Source of the DNA: Aplectana chamaeleonis
Taxonomy: Eukaryota; Nematoda; Chromadorea; Rhabditida; Cosmocercidae
Length of the DNA: 64,000 nucleotides
Direction: 5' to 3'
Assembly (NCBI GenBank): GCA_029168955.1
Contig: JAPDOI010001354.1
Span: 1-64,000, forward strand
In this document: piece after piece, positions 32,903 to 43,910 of the stretch
How the letters are laid out: each line of letters begins with the position of its first letter
Numbering within the stretch: the first letter of the stretch is position 1
The notes under the pieces: model-generated
What the model was told of the DNA's origin: nothing
The model's input: only the letters and a program-made list of their open reading frames with translations
Databases searched by the model: none
Made by a program: the position numbers and the translations under genes

Positions 32903-33079
32903 GTAAGTATAAAAATGTCAAATGGTAAAAAACCAAAAGTGACAGCTCGAAGCCGATGCTTTGCCACTAAATTCGGATGTTTGAGAGCGAGAGAGGCCAG
33001 AACTGCGCTTATTGCATTCATGTAGAGAGGAGCTGAAAAGGCAAAAGTATATGTAACTGGTAACAGCTTGTGCTATGTA

Positions 33080-34333
33080 CCAGGCCGTCCAATAATTCCT
33101 GTCCGAAATTTTTCAAAATTCTATAATTTTCCTTAGAAGTGTTATAATATCAGGCAAGTGTAAGAACCTTCTAGAAGGTTCTCCAAAGTTCTACGCTAGG
33201 GGTATATAAGGCGCAGTCGCCGCGTCTAGCTACCAGTACAAGCTAAAATGGACCATGGTCGAATTCGTACGTTCGTGTACTACGAGTGGCTGCTGGGCAG
33301 CGACACGGGCAGCGCGGTCGCCAACATCTGCAGAGCGTGCAAGCAGGATGCAGTGTCCCAACGCACAGTCAGCCGCTGGTTCAATCGTTTCGAGAGCGGC
33401 GACACGAGCCTCGAGGACAGGGAGCGCAGCGGGAGGCCTTCTACGGTGGAGGATGACGAAGTCCGTCGCTGTATCAAGGAGAAGCCGGAAGCCACCACCC
33501 GTGAACTGGCGACGATGCTCGGCTGCAGCAAGTCCACCATCCACAATCGACTCAACTTGCTCGGCTACCACAAAATTCTGACCCGTTGGATCCCCCACCG
33601 TCTGACGGACGCCAACAAGCAGAGCCCCGTGGCCGGCTGCCAGTCCCTCCTCCTCGTCCGCATCGCAAGGAGTTTCTCGAGGACCTGGTCGCTGGGGATG
33701 AGAGCTGGGTCCTCTACGACAACGTCGCCCGCCGTGCCGTCTGGATCTGGCGCGGAGAAAAGCCGCCGACGACGCCGAAAGCCGACCTGCACCCGCTGAA
33801 GATCATGCTCTGCTGATGGTGGGACACCAAGGGCATGCTGTACTTCGAGCTGCTCCCGCAAGGCAGGACGGTCACCGCCTCCATCTACACCGATCAGTTC
33901 GAGAAACTAGCCACCGCCATCCGAGAAAAGCGTCCCCGACGGGCCTCGGTCCACCTGCTGCACGACAACGCGCGCCCCCACGTGGCGAAGGAGACCCAGC
34001 AGAAGTTGGCGACGCTCGGCTGGGAGACGGTTGCCCATCCGCCGTATTCCCCGGATCTCGTCCCCTCTGACTACCACTTGTTCTGCCCGCTGAAGCACCA
34101 TTTGGCCGGAAGAAAATTCACCAACTACGACAACCTCAAATCCGACATTGCGGATTTCTTCGAGTCGCAGCCCCCGGAGTTCTGGGCGAAGGGCATCGGC
34201 GACCTGCCCAATCGATGGGCCACTGTTGTGGATAACTGTGGTGATTATATTGTTGATTAGACTTGTTTTTCAATAAAGTTGAAAAAAATTAAAAATGGTG
34301 AAATTTTCGGACAAGAATTATTGGACAACCTGG
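33080..34333 (+). mobile_element. mariner element (1254 bp), inactive
   Basis: Terminal inverted repeats begin CCAGGYYGTCCAATAATTC and are flanked by TA on both sides. Length and ends fit mariner. The interior is much richer in G+C than the surrounding DNA. Confidence 0.92.
33248..34260 (+). pseudogene. mariner transposase, frameshifted with a stop
   Basis: It has an ATG at 33248, a helix-turn-helix N-terminal half (TVSRWFNRFESGDTSLED, RSGRPSTVEDDEV), the WIPHRLTDAN linker motif, and a DD34D catalytic core (GDESWVLYDN, LLHDNARPHVA, YSPDLVPSDYHLF). A frameshift near 33.6 kb and a stop at about 33814-33816 interrupt it. All three catalytic Asp codons are still readable. The C- and G-rich third positions differ from neighbouring coding sequence, suggesting a recent arrival from elsewhere, though not proof of it. 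Confidence 0.9.
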
Positions 34334-34384
34334 TAATAAAATGCGAATTTTTGAGGGAGGGTTAGATCGCTCCGGAAGTCCATA

Positions 34385-34965
34385 TTCTTTTACGAGTCAC
34401 AAGAGTAGGATATTTGGGTCCAGCGTAGTTTATTTACTCGGTGGGTTCTTGTTTAAAATGCACTGAGGGGCCACAGCTGGGCATACACCTAAGTACTGAG
34501 AAAACGCGGGAAACGTTGCAGAACCCACACCAGGAAATTTTTTTTCAAAGGCCTTCTCCGGGGACGCGGCTGTTTTTAAACGGTAGGGTTCAGAGCGTAG
34601 TTTCTTAAAGTTAGGATTTTTTCAAACAACTCGTTCAGCACTTAAGTTACTGCAGTTTTAAAACCCAAATTTATGTTCGTGGACTTGGCCGATTTTTTCC
34701 TCGTCTCCCGCTCTACATGTAGCGGTCTTCGGCGTTACTCTGAGATGACGAAAACTTGTAAACAGGGTAAATCGACTACGCTGGACTCAAATATCCTACT
34801 CTCATAACTCCTAGTTCTCAAAATTGAAGACTTTCGGCGGGACCTCACCTGAGAAAGGTGTGATCCCGTATACTGTAGCGATCTTCAGCGTTCATTTGAG
34901 ATGGTGAAAGTGAGTATTTAGGGTGAATCGACCCCGCTCAACATAAATGCCAACTCTCGTGACTA
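34385..34965. repeat. Local repeat cluster with direct and inverted copies
   Basis: AGAGTAGGATATTTG at about 34405 recurs inverted near 34795. A block of about 100 bp at 34710-34810 is repeated directly at 34862-34965 with divergence (GCGGTCTTCGGCGTT against GCGATCTTCAGCGTT). Confidence 0.6.
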
Positions 34966-35069
34966 ATGGAAATCATTTGCAGAAATCATTCAACATTTAG
35001 TCGTCAAACTGCTTTGGAATTTTTACATGCTGGATTCATATGTCTTGAATATTATTCTGAGAAGACCTT

Positions 35070-35142
35070 GCTGCCGAGATGTCGTACGTTCGTGCCGTGG
35101 CAGTGTGGAGGAAAGAAGATCGCCTCCGTGCAAACCGACGTC
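35070..35142 (+). ncRNA. Predicted HDV-like ribozyme, LINE A copy 2
   Basis: P1 GCTGCC/GGCAGT, P2 GATGTCG/CGACGTC, P3 ACG/CGT with loop TTCGTGC, and P4 GGAGG/CCTCC. The joiner contains CAAA. The expected cleavage site is between the target duplication and G35070. P4 pairing is kept in all three copies by base changes on its 3' strand (CCTCC, TCTCC, CCTCT). Confidence 0.72.
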
Positions 35143-35930
35143 AACCCCTCCGAGAAGAGGGTTTTTGTCATGGGAGAGGTGCTGGTCGGCCGCAGCTCTC
35201 CTGAGGATTTTATTACAAAGGGCCGGCGTCGAGAGGAATCCAGGTCCAGCACGGAAGTATCCATGTGCGACCTGCGGCGAGGATGTTACCTGGCATAAAA
35301 CAAGTGTCCAGTGCTTCGGATGCCAAAGGTGGGTGCACTTCTCCTGTTCGGGCCTCAGTTCTGTGAGGCATCATGACTCATCCTTTCGTTGTGTTCTATG
35401 CTCTGCCCCCAACAACTCGGATTACTCAATTACCAACCGCCCCCTCTCCATTGTTCACATTAACCTCAACGGCCTTCGCAACAAGTTATCTGAACTCTCT
35501 CTATTCGCCCGTTCTCATCACCCGGATGTTATCATGGTTCAAGAAACCAAGCTCTCTCCATCTACCACTTATCCCCAACCTAACATTCCGGGCTACACCG
35601 CCTATCACATGCCAAGGACAGCTCTTGGGGGCGGAGTGTCTACTTTCGTTCAATCTGCCTTACCTTCTCATATTATCCCTAATACTCCTAAGGACGGTAC
35701 TTTCGAGTACATTCCTGTCCACCTCCCCCTCAAAACCCCTTCATCTCTATTCAACATATATATTCCTCCTATATCATCTTGTCCCCCCTCTTATAATCCT
35801 ATTCCCCTCCTTAAGCAGTTGTACGACTGCTCACTCTCCTTCAGCTGTCTTTGCGGGTGACTTCAATGCTCACACGTTCTGTCCCGCTCTTGATTCTGAC
35901 GCCAGAGGAAGATGTCGAAGAATGGGCTGA
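35071..35930 (+). CDS. LINE A copy 2, 2A-PHD-endonuclease segment
   Basis: It is open from the first bases through the ribozyme and 2A motif (35225-35248, GVERNPGP), the PHD finger (CATCGEDV, CFGCQRWVHFSC) and the endonuclease N-terminal part (VHINLNGLRNKLSEL, VQETKLS). It breaks at about 35.86 kb inside the endonuclease, near AGDFNAHTF. No in-frame ATG precedes the 2A motif. Confidence 0.88.
35225..35248 (+). other. 2A-like ribosome-skipping motif, LINE A copy 2
   Basis: GVERNPGP preceded by LLRILLQRA. Identical core to copies 1 and 3 despite change in the flanking residues. Confidence 0.75.
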
Positions 35931-37015
35931 GGAGTGTGACCTGGTTATCCTCAATGATGACCAGCCCACTCGTCTCCCGGCCAACGGCCGACCTTTCTAG
36001 CCCAGATATCTCTCTTGTGTCATCCAATCTCTCTAATGCTTGCACGTGGTCCACCTCCACAACTCTCTCCAGTGATCACATTCCCGTCTTTGTCTATATT
36101 GATCTCTCTGACTCTCTTGCCCCTTACTCTGGTTTTCGTCATCGTACTTATCTTAATTTAGGCCTAGCAGACTGGACCCTGTTCAGAGATGTTGCACTCC
36201 GCCATGCGGTCGACTTCCCATGGAATGGTGATGTTCATCAGAAAGAGCGCCATCTAATAAGTGCCATCCGCAAGGCCATGAAAGCAGCAATTCCTGAGGG
36301 TCGTGTCAAGACCTTTTTTCCAAATGTCAGCAGGGAAATACTGCAGAAGATAAGAACCAGAGATGAGAAGAGAGCCGCAGACCATCTAGACCCGGAGATT
36401 GCTGTGCTGGATAATGAGATCAAGCAGGATCTGGATAAGAACAAGAGGGAATGCTGGGAGAAGTTCACTGAAAAACTGAATTTTAAGGCGGACGGAACTA
36501 CGACGTGGAAAGTGTTGAGGAAAATTTCCGGAAGGTCCGCTCCCCCGATGAGCTCCGCTATTGAGTTCGAGGAGAACGTCTTCAAATCAGGGAAAGCGGC
36601 TGCTTACGCACTCGGCAAGAATTTTTTCATCACACGTACCAAGCGAGGCGTGCAAAACAGAGTCACGGTTAGAGAGCTGAGCCGGTTGCCGCTCATGAAC
36701 GCATCTGAGGCCTTTACTCTCACACAAGTAGAGAAGGCTGTCAAAGAAATGCGGAATTCGAAGGCTATCGGACCTGACGGTATCTCCCCAGCCATCCTGA
36801 AGAAGCTTCCCACGGAACTTCTACCGATGCTTGCAGATATCATTAACACTTCTTTCCGGACCTGCACTCTACCCCAAGCTTGGAAGACAGCCAATGTGAT
36901 ACCGTTGCCAAAGCCAGGCAAGTCCCAAAGCACGGCAAAGGGCTTTCGACCAATAAGCCTGTTATCGCCCGTCGCTAAATTAGCTGAAAAAGTTGATCGT
37001 GACGGACCTGGCTGA
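35912..37015 (+). pseudogene. LINE A copy 2, endonuclease end and RT start
   Basis: It contains LSSDHIPVFVYIDLSDS (endonuclease catalytic His), a linker, KAIGPDGISPAILKKLP and the RT entry WKTANVIPLPKPGK. It is separated by frameshifts from the segments before and after. Confidence 0.88.
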
Positions 37016-38483
37016 TCAAAATGAGCGACAGCAGCATCAGCATGGGTTCAGGAAACTTCACTCCACTACTACAGCTCTATTGGAGATCGTGAGCTTTGCG
37101 GTCGATGGGTTCAACATGAGAAAGCCCCTAAGAACGGTGGCCGTCGCCCTCGACCTGACCAAAGCGTTTGACTCTGTTAACTTGGGACTGCTGTCCGAGA
37201 AACTGCTCAAGTCGTCGCTACCATCATGGCAGAAGCGATGGATTGCAGCGTTCACTAAAGGCCGCCGTGCTAAGGTTCTGTTCCAGAATCATGTATCCGA
37301 TAGCATTCCAATAGCAGCCGGTGTTCCGCAAGGCGGAGTGTTGTCCCCTGCCCTATTCAGCCTGTATCTTGAGGACATTCCCGAGCCTCCCAATGATGTA
37401 AGGATTGTTATGTATGCCGACGACATCACCATCATGTGCCAGGATCGTGACCTGCAGATAGCCGCTAACAAGATCAGCGCCTATCTCGTCGAGTTGAAGC
37501 TCTTCCTCGATAAAATGATGCTCACAGTCTCTGCCGCAAAGTCCTCTGTTTCAGTGTTCACAACAAACACCAAGGAACACAGTGCCCATCCAGATGTCAA
37601 ATGGGATGGTGACCTGTTGCCAGCAGCAAAATTCCCCAAGCTGCTTGGCCTTATTCTTGATCCCTCACTGAAGTTCCACAAAAACGCGGAACAGAAGCAA
37701 ACAGTCGTCAAGGCTAGGCTTAATATCTTGAGAGCTCTCGGAGGAACATCATGGGGAAGCAGCCGAGAGATTATATTGAGAACCTACAGAGCAATACTTC
37801 AGCCGGCTCTGGAATATGCGGCACCAGTGTGGCAGCACCTGGTGTCTGACAGCTCCTGGAATAAGCTGCAGCGTGTACAGAGTGCTGCGCTTAGAATTGC
37901 TACCGGTTGTGCAAGGAGCTCCCCGGTGGAGCATCTTCACGCGGAGGCCTGCATATTGCCGGTCAAGGAGCATTGTGAACTCCAGGCACAGCAGATGTAT
38001 ATTAATGTTCTGAGGCAGCCGAATCATCCGTCAAAGAGAATCATGAAACCCATAAGAGAGAGGTCGATTAGGAAGCCGTTCGCCGATGCTCCTCGTAAAG
38101 TTGATGTACAGAGATGGGCCGACTCCAACATGGAAAGGCTTCGTCTTCTGCGTGAGGAGCACACCCAGTTTGTTCGAGGATATCTAGCAAAGGCGGCTGT
38201 GAACCCTATCTTGGGAACGGTGCCGCCTCGGGTTTGCGAGTCCGAGTCTCAACTCGGCAGACGAGCCAGATGTGCTCTTGCATCGCTGCGCTGTGGTCAC
38301 TCTATTCTGCTCATGTCTTACGTCAACAAGATTGACAGCAGCCGACCAGACGCATGCCCGGACTGTGGTGCTCCCGGACACGACACGGCGCACTTGTTCA
38401 TGTGCCCGAAGAGACCTACCTCCTTAGCAACAATGGACCTTTGGACGAATCCTGTGAAGGCCGCCCAGTTCCTCAACCTATGA
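36993..38483 (+). pseudogene. LINE A copy 2, RT core and C-terminal zinc domain
   Basis: A 496-residue frame with VAVALDLTKAFDSVNLGLLS, AAGVPQGGVLSPALFSLYL, VMYADDITIMC, a thumb region and CPDCGAPGHDTAHLFMCP. It ends MDLWTNPVKAAQFLNL. All RT catalytic motifs are intact in this part. Confidence 0.9.
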
Positions 38484-38653
38484 CAAAAACCACTTTGAGG
38501 CTGCAGAAGAAGAAGAAGAGAAGACCTTAGTTTAACCCTAAACTTCCTAATCGAACTCCGCGACTCGCTAATCAGTCAAATCAGCCTTTTAGTTGAATTG
38601 CAATCTATACTCGAAATCTACGTGAAAAACTGCGCCTGACGGTTTTTACTCAC

Positions 38654-38873
38654 AAATAAGTTGGTTCAATTGGTCTTCGTCCAATGCGCAGACCCCCGCT
38701 TCCACCCCTTCGGAGCTCAGACCCCACTCCTGTGGGGGTCCACACCCGAGCCAAACCCTGACCGAAACGCAGGCTTCTATTTGCGGAGAGAAGAAGGAAG
38801 TCAAATCTAAGGCATGCATTAGGAAGAGATGCATTACAGCAAAGAATGCAACGAAGCAAAAAGCATCTTTCAT
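38654..38873 (-). CDS. Candidate first exon of a secreted peptide
   Basis: From an ATG at 38873 the minus strand reads MKDAFCFVAFFAVMHLFLMH and then ALDLTSFF, a plausible signal peptide. A Cys-containing tail (EACVSVRVWLGCGPP) follows, and the exon ends at a strong donor, ATTT|GTGAGTAA. LINE A copy 2 lies just downstream on this strand, so any later exons would be beyond it. The downstream part was not found. It could be a relic or chance. Confidence 0.3.
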
Positions 38874-38884
38874 AATCCTCACCT

Positions 38885-40500
38885 CTAGCCCGGCACGCGC
38901 GGGTCGTGCGATGGACTGTGAAAGGCCTATTTTAGAGTTCGATCGCTATGAGTTGCGATAGCGTGATAATCATGAGAATCGATCGTTATCGCATCGCACG
39001 TCGATTCTCATTCGAAGCATGCTATCGCAGCGATCGGCGATGGAACTCTAAAAACCCCCAAACCTATCTCTGCGCGGCACGCGCGTTCAGCCCATCCAGC
39101 AGCTACCATGACGGCGCCGCCCGAACCGTTAAAGCCCCATTCATAGCTGGTCAAGCCACTTCAAATCGAGGCGACCAACAATACTGCCGCGATCTGAAAT
39201 CGCGGGAAGAAGCGATTTGAAATCGCTCCGTCCAGCGATTCAAAATCGCTCGGGCTGACGTAATTTCGCGTGAATCAGATGGATAATTGCGGACCACGCC
39301 GCAGGAATCGCAAAAAACCTTTTTTTCTCGGTATTCCCACTTATTTTTGTGACATTGTTGTCCTTACCTTCTAAATAAAAGAGTTTTGCATAGGTTTCAA
39401 ACAAAAAATGGTTCCAGAAAAAGATGGGGGTGGAATTTGCTTGAGCAAAAACTTAAAACTACGACTAAAGTTACTAATTGCTAGAAGCTCTGCATGAAAT
39501 GCGATTTCTCGGTGTCCTTATTATATTTTCTCATCTATCTCATCGTAAATGTGTCATAAATACACGTTTTTCCCTTTCACGTGCCGTCTTTTATGTTGGT
39601 GAACTGTTGCGTCCGCAATTTCGCGTCACACACGCAATGTTGTGACGAAAGATTGCGGCCTAGTCGCTTCGACTGGACGAATCGCGGCCATCATGGAAGC
39701 GACGCGATTAGTCGAAGCGACCTAACAAAATCGAGCAGGTCGCTTCGATCAGCTATGAAATACCCCAGTCGCTCGGCGATCGTGACTGAAACTGCAAACT
39801 GTTTCAACCCGTCGCAACTCAGTGCAAGATCTGCTGCCGCGACGAGTTTTGTAACTGTTGGCAGTGAAGCGACCTGCTATGAAAGAGCCTTAAGGCGGTT
39901 TCACTGTCTGAATCAATACCCGCTTGTCAGTTCAAGCTCACTCCAACATAAATAATTCCGGGATTATCCTACTGTGTATATTCAAGCTAGGAAATACAAT
40001 GCATGTCACGAATGAAGCCCAACTTAATTCCGCGTACCGCTGTAGAGGTGCCGCCGGAAATTTTAAGTAACTTTCCACGCGGGAAAAAGGTTCCTAGTCC
40101 AACGCTCACCCAGCGCGTGCCGCGCCTGCGTTCACGCTAAACTGACTTTACAGTATGAAATGCTGGTAGGACGATTTCAGCGATTCACTCCGAGCTAAAT
40201 AAGAACAATACATTGCACTACCACAATAATCAACATTAAGAACAGCATACACGCTCGCGAACCATTTGGATTTCTACGAGAGAATCAGCTCGATTCAACT
40301 AAATGCAGCATGTCTACATACCGATTAAACCACATCCATTTTCGAGAAAACCGCTCTACTCCGGCTGGCTTTTGGAATGGAGCATTTTGCCGGTAAGCAG
40401 ACAGCAGACTATATTCTAGTCAGTGGAGCTGTTTCTCTCGTAGATTCCCATTTGACAGTGCTATCATTCTAAATTGTGACATGTTTTCTCAAGTTTCACT
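38885..40500. repeat. Gene-poor interval of GTCGC- and GCACGCGCG-rich inverted repeats
   Basis: GGCACGCGCG words near 38894 and 39076, and the inverse near 40112, may be ends of one or two MITEs. Short inverted pairs occur at 38940-39050 (CGATCGCTATGA-type) and 39630-39740 (GTCGCTTCGA-type). No gene was supported. Confidence 0.35.
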
Positions 40501-40519
40501 TCTCATTACTCCTCAGACA

Positions 40520-40830
40520 TTCGCTGTTGTGAGTTCGATACCAATAGGATGTCTTCCTATTTATACACGCCGGAACATATCGGTTTAGTTGGAGGAAGAT
40601 AACAGTATACACTGCCGGTTATGAGCTCGAGACTAAAAGGATGTGTTCCCATAGACATTGCCGGAACATATCCGTTTAGTTGGCGGAAGGTAATAACAAA
40701 CACTACCTGTTGTGAGCTCGGCATCAATAGGATGTCTTCCTATTTATACACGCCGGAACTTATCGGTTTGGTTGGAGGAAGATAATTCCATACATGAGGT
40801 CGATACCAGCAGGATATGTTCCGCTGGACA
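40520..40830. repeat. Tandem repeat, period 90-94 bp, about 3.3 copies
   Basis: GTTGTGAGYTCG..AGGATGTSTTCC..GCCGGAACATAT recurs at about 40525, 40618 and 40709, with a partial copy from 40795. Confidence 0.8.
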
Positions 40831-41340
40831 CGCGTGGTTTTGTGTCACAAATGTCCCTCCACGATGTTAGCACGAGTGGGTTAGCGTGATAGGAACGTAT
40901 CGAGAGGTAAAATGTAGCAGGAAATTTAACGATACGAGTCTAGCATGTCAGCGCACTCCTCAATTTCATATCGGGATATTTGGAGTACTGCGGTCCAGCT
41001 GGAACATAGCCGCTTGGCTGAAACACATTCACTACATCGGAGAGAGATCACTATCTTATTTACAAATAGGATAATGTAGAACAACATTTTCTCTCCATTA
41101 AGCTCGTCTCAGCTCAGATATAAAAGTGGCAGTATTGCTCATTCCGGAAGCAGCGAAACGTGAGCAGGGAACCTGAAGCTTTTTCATGACGCCTTGCAAT
41201 CGTTTTTTTTCATTTGTTTCTACTGCAAGCTGGAGTGCTCATGATCTTGCAGTCATCATTGGCAGGTTGAAGCTACCGTTTTTCCTGTCTAATTGCAACG
41301 GTCAATCTGGAACTCAGACAGGCGGGGGGGGGAGGTAGTA
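40831..41340. other. Interval without a recognised feature
   Basis: Only short, low-quality open frames. No repeats or RNA genes were seen. Confidence 0.3.
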
Positions 41341-41348
41341 CGTCGGCA

Positions 41349-41640
41349 TCATAGGGGTTGTGTTCCACGGCAAACATCTGATACAACCCATCGTTGTCTA
41401 CGGAGACTGCTGCTTATTGCAGTAGTCTGCTGCCAACGTATGCTGGCATTCAATGCCTCGTGGTCGACAGTCTTTTCTGCAAACGGAGAAAGAACTTGGA
41501 CTCCTAACTCTTTAGCGGTGTGAGTATGATCCTTGTCAGGGCCTGTAGCAAGGAGGCCAACCCTGTCACGGTCCACAACAAGGGCATCATCTTCGCCACG
41601 GTTCCCAACGAGGAAGCATTAGTCGCGATGGGCTATCGGG
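41349..41640 (-). pseudogene. Unidentified coding relic
   Basis: The minus strand reads GEDDALVVDRDRVGLLATGP followed by DKDHTHTAKELGVQVLSPF and a continuing tail to a stop. The upstream extension in the same frame hits a TAA. Residue composition looks like a real protein. The family is not recognised. Confidence 0.3.
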
Positions 41641-42341
41641 ACGACCCCCTCAGAGTTCAGAATTGACGTCCAGAAAGGGACGGATGGTCACCTTCTGGGA
41701 CCGGCCTCAAGCGGCCAACTGTCCCCTCAGTGAGCCTGGCCGCCTTATATACCCACGAAACAAAGCGACAAGACTTCAGATTTAGCTCCCGGAACGCCGC
41801 TTGGAAAAGCTGCGAACAGTTTCATGTGGAGCCGTGTACTTTGAAGCGTGTAGGACCACCGGTGAGAGTGCGCAGGTTGTCGTTAAGGGTGTTCGGATCT
41901 AAAAATTTCCCCAACATACACTAGTGCGTTGGGTATGACCAGTCTCGAAATGGAATGGTGAAGTCTACCTCTTTGTGCCACAAGTGATCTTCTTGTACCA
42001 AACAATTAATTTTGTATCTCTTCTGCTCTCAACCTCGCGCTCGAGCCTTTTTGAGAAATCCTTCTTTAGCGGAAAGCTGAATTTATAGTCGATCAATGCA
42101 GTAAATCCAAACCCCCGAAAAATCACTCACTTTCTCATATGTTTTTTATAAGGTTTCTTCCACAGATAGTGGTGGTCAACGCTCAATCGCAAACGACGGT
42201 GAAGACTTTCAAATGCAGATGCACTCCAATTATATTATGTGCCCACATATTCCATATTAGATACACAATGATACCCCGGAACCTGAATTTTGATTGCAGA
42301 CGTTTGACTTTTTCATAATGCCTGTCTGAGATTTGACGCCT
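41641..42341. other. Interval without a recognised feature
   Basis: No coding sequence, repeat or RNA gene could be supported. Confidence 0.3.
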
Positions 42342-42663
42342 GGGGTCGTATTCGCCAACAACCCACCGAGGGAAGTCGAAGGGAAGCGGAAGGGATGATA
42401 CCGCGCGCGGCAGAGGAGCAAATCAATCTATCTTACACCATGTGAGATGGAAATGCAAACTGTGTTACGTATCGATATCACTGCGAAAAGATAAAGATTC
42501 CATCGCGAAGCGGCCATTCTTCAGCTATGCTATTCGAAAAATTCCGGCGGTCGCGAGGGAAGCCAAGGGAGGCGAAAGGTGGCCGTGGAGCGCGCACTTT
42601 GTACTGAAATTTCACCTCATTTACCCTTCGACTCCCCGGCGGGTTGATGGCGAATACGACCCC
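42342..42663. mobile_element. MITE with about 45-bp terminal inverted repeats
   Basis: The left end GGGGTCGTATTCGCCA and the inverted right end continue to match through AACCC and GAGTCGAAGGG. There is no coding capacity. Confidence 0.8.
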
Positions 42664-42874
42664 TGAAATGACATCTGAGGAATATTTTCTCGCTATCATG
42701 GAAGCCGAGCGGTTGTTTCTCTGATTCTACATTGTGTTTTCTCAGAAACAACTTTTAATGTTACACCCTCATCATAAAGTAAACTCCAAATACCGACCAT
42801 TACCGATTGCCACAAGAGCATGCAATGATGATAACAGTTGCATTTCTATACCACACCTAAATTTCTCAAATTGT

Positions 42875-42895
42875 GGTGCGCGCGAAGCGCGCACC
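42875..42895. repeat. Short GC hairpin shared with 52767-52787
   Basis: A 9-bp stem GGTGCGCGC with a GAA loop. Both sites are preceded by TTGTG and followed by an ATTTGG-type word, so they are copies of one repeat rather than chance. Confidence 0.7.
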
Positions 42896-43257
42896 AAGAT
42901 TTGGCTTTGTTCTCTTCCCGCGCGGATGCCCTACAATGAGATCACCTATTCATACCGTCACCAGAGGTATGAGCTGTACAAACAGGTCCCCGCTTTCTAA
43001 AGTTATGACCTCTCAAAGTACGCTAAAACGTTCTCCACCACCGCCTCCGCCTCACCCTCCGTCCGTCGAATTCCATTTCGTCATAGAAAGTGTGCAGGAC
43101 ATTGATGGGAGTGTGCAGACCATCAGTTGGAGTGCGCAGGACGTGATATAAAGGGGGGGGGCAGGGCATCAGTGGGTTCACTTTGGATTAACACCACCAG
43201 GCATAAATCATGTTAGAAAGGAAACCTTCAGGAAAAATAAATGAAATTTGTGAATAC

Positions 43258-43910
43258 TTAGGTTCCTGGCAAAAGTAAAGATTTGGCATATCCATTTTTT
43301 CGAAAAAATTAGAGATATACTCAGTTGAAAGGGGAAGGTAAAGAAAAATGAAAAAAAAAGATTTTGAAATATTCCTGAGAACGATTTGGCGTAGAATAAT
43401 TTGATTTAGGAAAATGTAGTGAAATAGTTGAAAGTATGATTTGGCAGTCGAGTTTGAACCAACTACTGATAAGAGTTGTGCAAAACGAGAGATCGCGTTG
43501 TATGAGCTTATCCGTAGAACATATCGAAGCTAAATCACGTATGATAAGGTAAGCAGTAAAAGCTCGTTCGGGAGCTGGAATGCCGCGGTCTTCACGTATT
43601 AAGAGAAGTAAAATCAACTGTTTGTTCCATATCACGCGTGATTTCGCTTTGATATGTTCAACGGATAAGCTCTTACAATGCGATCTCTCGTTTTGCACAA
43701 CTCTTATCAATATTTGGTTCAAACTCGACTGCCAAATCATACTTTCAATTATTTCACTACATTTCCCTAAATCAAATTATTCTACGCCCAATCGTTTTCA
43801 AGAATATTTCAAAACGTTTTTTTTTCTTTACCTTCCCCTTTTAACTGAGTATATTTCCAATTTTTCGAAAAAATGGCCATGCCAAATCTTTACTTTTGCC
43901 AGGAACCTAA
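43258..43910. mobile_element. Fold-back element with about 300-bp arms
   Basis: It runs from TTAGGTTCCTGGCAAAAGT to the inverted end. The arms contain repeated ATTTGGC words. It is related to the element at 53726-54261. There is no coding capacity. Confidence 0.85.

Larger units (their letters stand above)
35070..38517 (+). mobile_element. LINE family A copy 2, full length
   Basis: The 11-bp duplication GAGAAGACCTT is exact at 35059-35069 and 38518-38528. The element begins GCTGCCGAG and ends (AAG)n after only about 35 nt of 3' untranslated sequence. Coding is continuous apart from frameshifts near 35.85-35.93 kb and 37.0 kb. Confidence 0.93.

Noticed and set aside
34983..35069. Possible exon after ATTTGCAG directly before LINE A copy 2
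   Set aside because: Two frames are open, none fits the neighbouring exon phases, and the donor after the insertion site is weak.
40520..40830. Regular repeats as a CRISPR array
   Set aside because: The context is eukaryotic, and units of 90-94 bp are tandem without unique spacers.
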